In this document: positions 63,156-64,000 of the stretch, piece after piece | Numbering within the stretch: the first letter of the stretch is position 1 | Layout: each line of letters starts with the position of its first letter | From: Bacteroidales bacterium | Lineage (GTDB): Bacteria; Bacteroidota; Bacteroidia; Bacteroidales; Muribaculaceae | Direction of reading: 5' to 3' | DNA: 64,000 nt | Assembly (NCBI GenBank): GCA_910575615.1 | Contig: CAJTEX010000002.1 | Span: 1-64,000 of the forward strand | Notes under the pieces: model-generated | Database searches by the model: none | Told to the model about the DNA's origin: nothing | What the model saw: the letters and a program-made list of their open reading frames with translations, nothing else | Translations under genes and position numbers: made by a program

Positions 63156-63941
63156 ATGATATCACCCTTAGCCCATGTCGATCCCTCGGCCAAAATCGGC
63201 CAGAATGTCAAAATCTATCCCTTCGCGTTCATCGACAAGGATGTCGAAGTAGGCGACAACTGCGAGATATACCCCTATGCCTCCCTGATGCCCGGCACCC
63301 GCATGGGGAAGAACTGCCGCGTGTTCCAAGGCTCAATCATCTCGGCCGAGCCGCAGGATTTCCGCTTCAAGGGTGACGACTCCCTCTGTGTGATAGGCGA
63401 TGACGTGGTCATCCGCGAGCATGTCATCATCAACCGCAGCATCCATCCCGGAGGCGCGACCCGCATCGGCAGCGAGTCGTTCATCCTCGCCGAGAGCCAT
63501 GTCGGCCACGACACCGTCATCGAGGGGAAATCGGTGCTGGGCAACGGCGCGACAATCGCCGGAGACTGCCAGGTAGGCCGCTGCGTCATCCTGTCGTCCA
63601 ACGCCATGCTCCATGAAGGCTCCAAGGTAGGGGACTGGGTGATGATCAAAGGGGGATGCCGCGTGGCCGGCAATGTGCCCCCCTACATCATCGTGGCCCA
63701 CAACCCTGTGGCATATTTCGGCGTGAACGCCTTTGTGATGCGCAAACACGGCTACACCGAGGAGCAGATCGACGACATCGCCAAGGCATACCGTAACATC
63801 TACCAGAGCGGCATCTCGGTGTTCAACGCCCTGCGCCGCATCGAGGCCGACCTCAATCCCTCCGAAATCCGCGACAACATCCTGACATTCATCCGGTCAA
63901 ACGACTCCAAGATCGTCGCCATCCCCATCGACATGGAGTGA
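63156..63941 (+). CDS. lpxA: UDP-N-acetylglucosamine O-acyltransferase
   Basis: A 261-aa left-handed beta-helix acyltransferase of lipid A synthesis. Hexapeptide repeats run from residue 3 to about 180 (e.g. IGQNVKIYPFAFIDKDVEVG), with the catalytic-region histidine in ESHVGHDTVIEG. The C-terminal helical domain (GYTEEQIDDIAKAYRNIYQ) is present. It is not preceded by lpxC/fabZ as in many Bacteroidales, but by its own promoter, so it may be a paralogue. ATG 63156 is preferred over TTG 9 nt upstream. 63942-64000 has no feature. Confidence 0.93.
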   Translation: MISPLAHVDPSAKIGQNVKIYPFAFIDKDVEVGDNCEIYPYASLMPGTRMGKNCRVFQGSIISAEPQDFRFKGDDSLCVIGDDVVIREHVIINRSIHPGGATRIGSESFILAESHVGHDTVIEGKSVLGNGATIAGDCQVGRCVILSSNAMLHEGSKVGDWVMIKGGCRVAGNVPPYIIVAHNPVAYFGVNAFVMRKHGYTEEQIDDIAKAYRNIYQSGISVFNALRRIEADLNPSEIRDNILTFIRSNDSKIVAIPIDME

Positions 63942-64000
63942 CACGTCCCGACGCAAGCCTCCCGGATTCCCCCACGGCCCCACTCAGGAACCATCCGCGA

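Overview
The window reads as a chromosomal segment of a high-GC gut Bacteroidales, most likely Muribaculaceae-like. The basis is the repeated Bacteroidota promoter signature (TAnnTTTG at -7, often TTG/TTTG about 20 nt upstream), the near absence of Shine-Dalgarno sites, a type IX sorting-like tail on a secreted amylase, NigD-like and SufE-type genes, and gene orders such as lysS-gpsA-lolD and pyrG-yidC. The species is not determinable by eye.

Layout: a GH13 amylase, dihydroorotase and polyprenol-phosphate glycosyltransferase lie on the minus strand (0.4-5.8 kb). A tRNA-Ser(CGA) follows, with a 14.5 kb AT-richer mobilizable element inserted in its 3' end (attL 6126-6138, attR 20644-20656). The element carries a DUF3853-like DNA-binding protein, a DUF3987 primase/helicase-like ATPase, a RHH relaxosome protein, a relaxase and a tyrosine integrase. 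Its cargo is a tight operon of C5 methyltransferase, NotI-family endonuclease, an unknown gene split by a fresh IS, and an ExoIII-like protein with altered active-site residues, followed by a FRG-domain gene and an unknown AT-rich gene. Beyond attR are the displaced tRNA terminator, a triple operator with a truncated HipB-like remnant, then GH3 glucosidase and a CE7 esterase.

From 24.8 to 39 kb: an orphan colicin-E3-like RNase domain, tRNA-Ala(GGC), rubredoxin, the lysS-gpsA-lolD-lipoprotein operon, an AT-rich four-gene DpnII-type restriction cluster with an additional PD-(D/E)XK nuclease, an M28 peptidase lipoprotein, sufE, a POT transporter, an ECF sigma/anti-sigma unit and a TrmH-type methylase. 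From 39 to 64 kb: rbfA, ruvB, a flippase and GT4 glycosyltransferase, rpsA with a long leader, a lone receiver protein, a 253-bp nested inverted-repeat element, tRNA-Pro(CGG), a pyrG-yidC-coaX-OMP-lptC-CNNM-pgi run, an RND efflux operon and lpxA.

The most interesting signals are (1) the NotI-type restriction operon with its two accessory genes, (2) the two copies of a nested palindromic element whose 37-bp core is inverted relative to its flanks, (3) the composite DpnII cluster, (4) the orphan toxin domain behind tRNA-Ala, and (5) the hipB relic with three regularly spaced operators. All functional statements are from reading the sequence and remembered family motifs; no database search was run.
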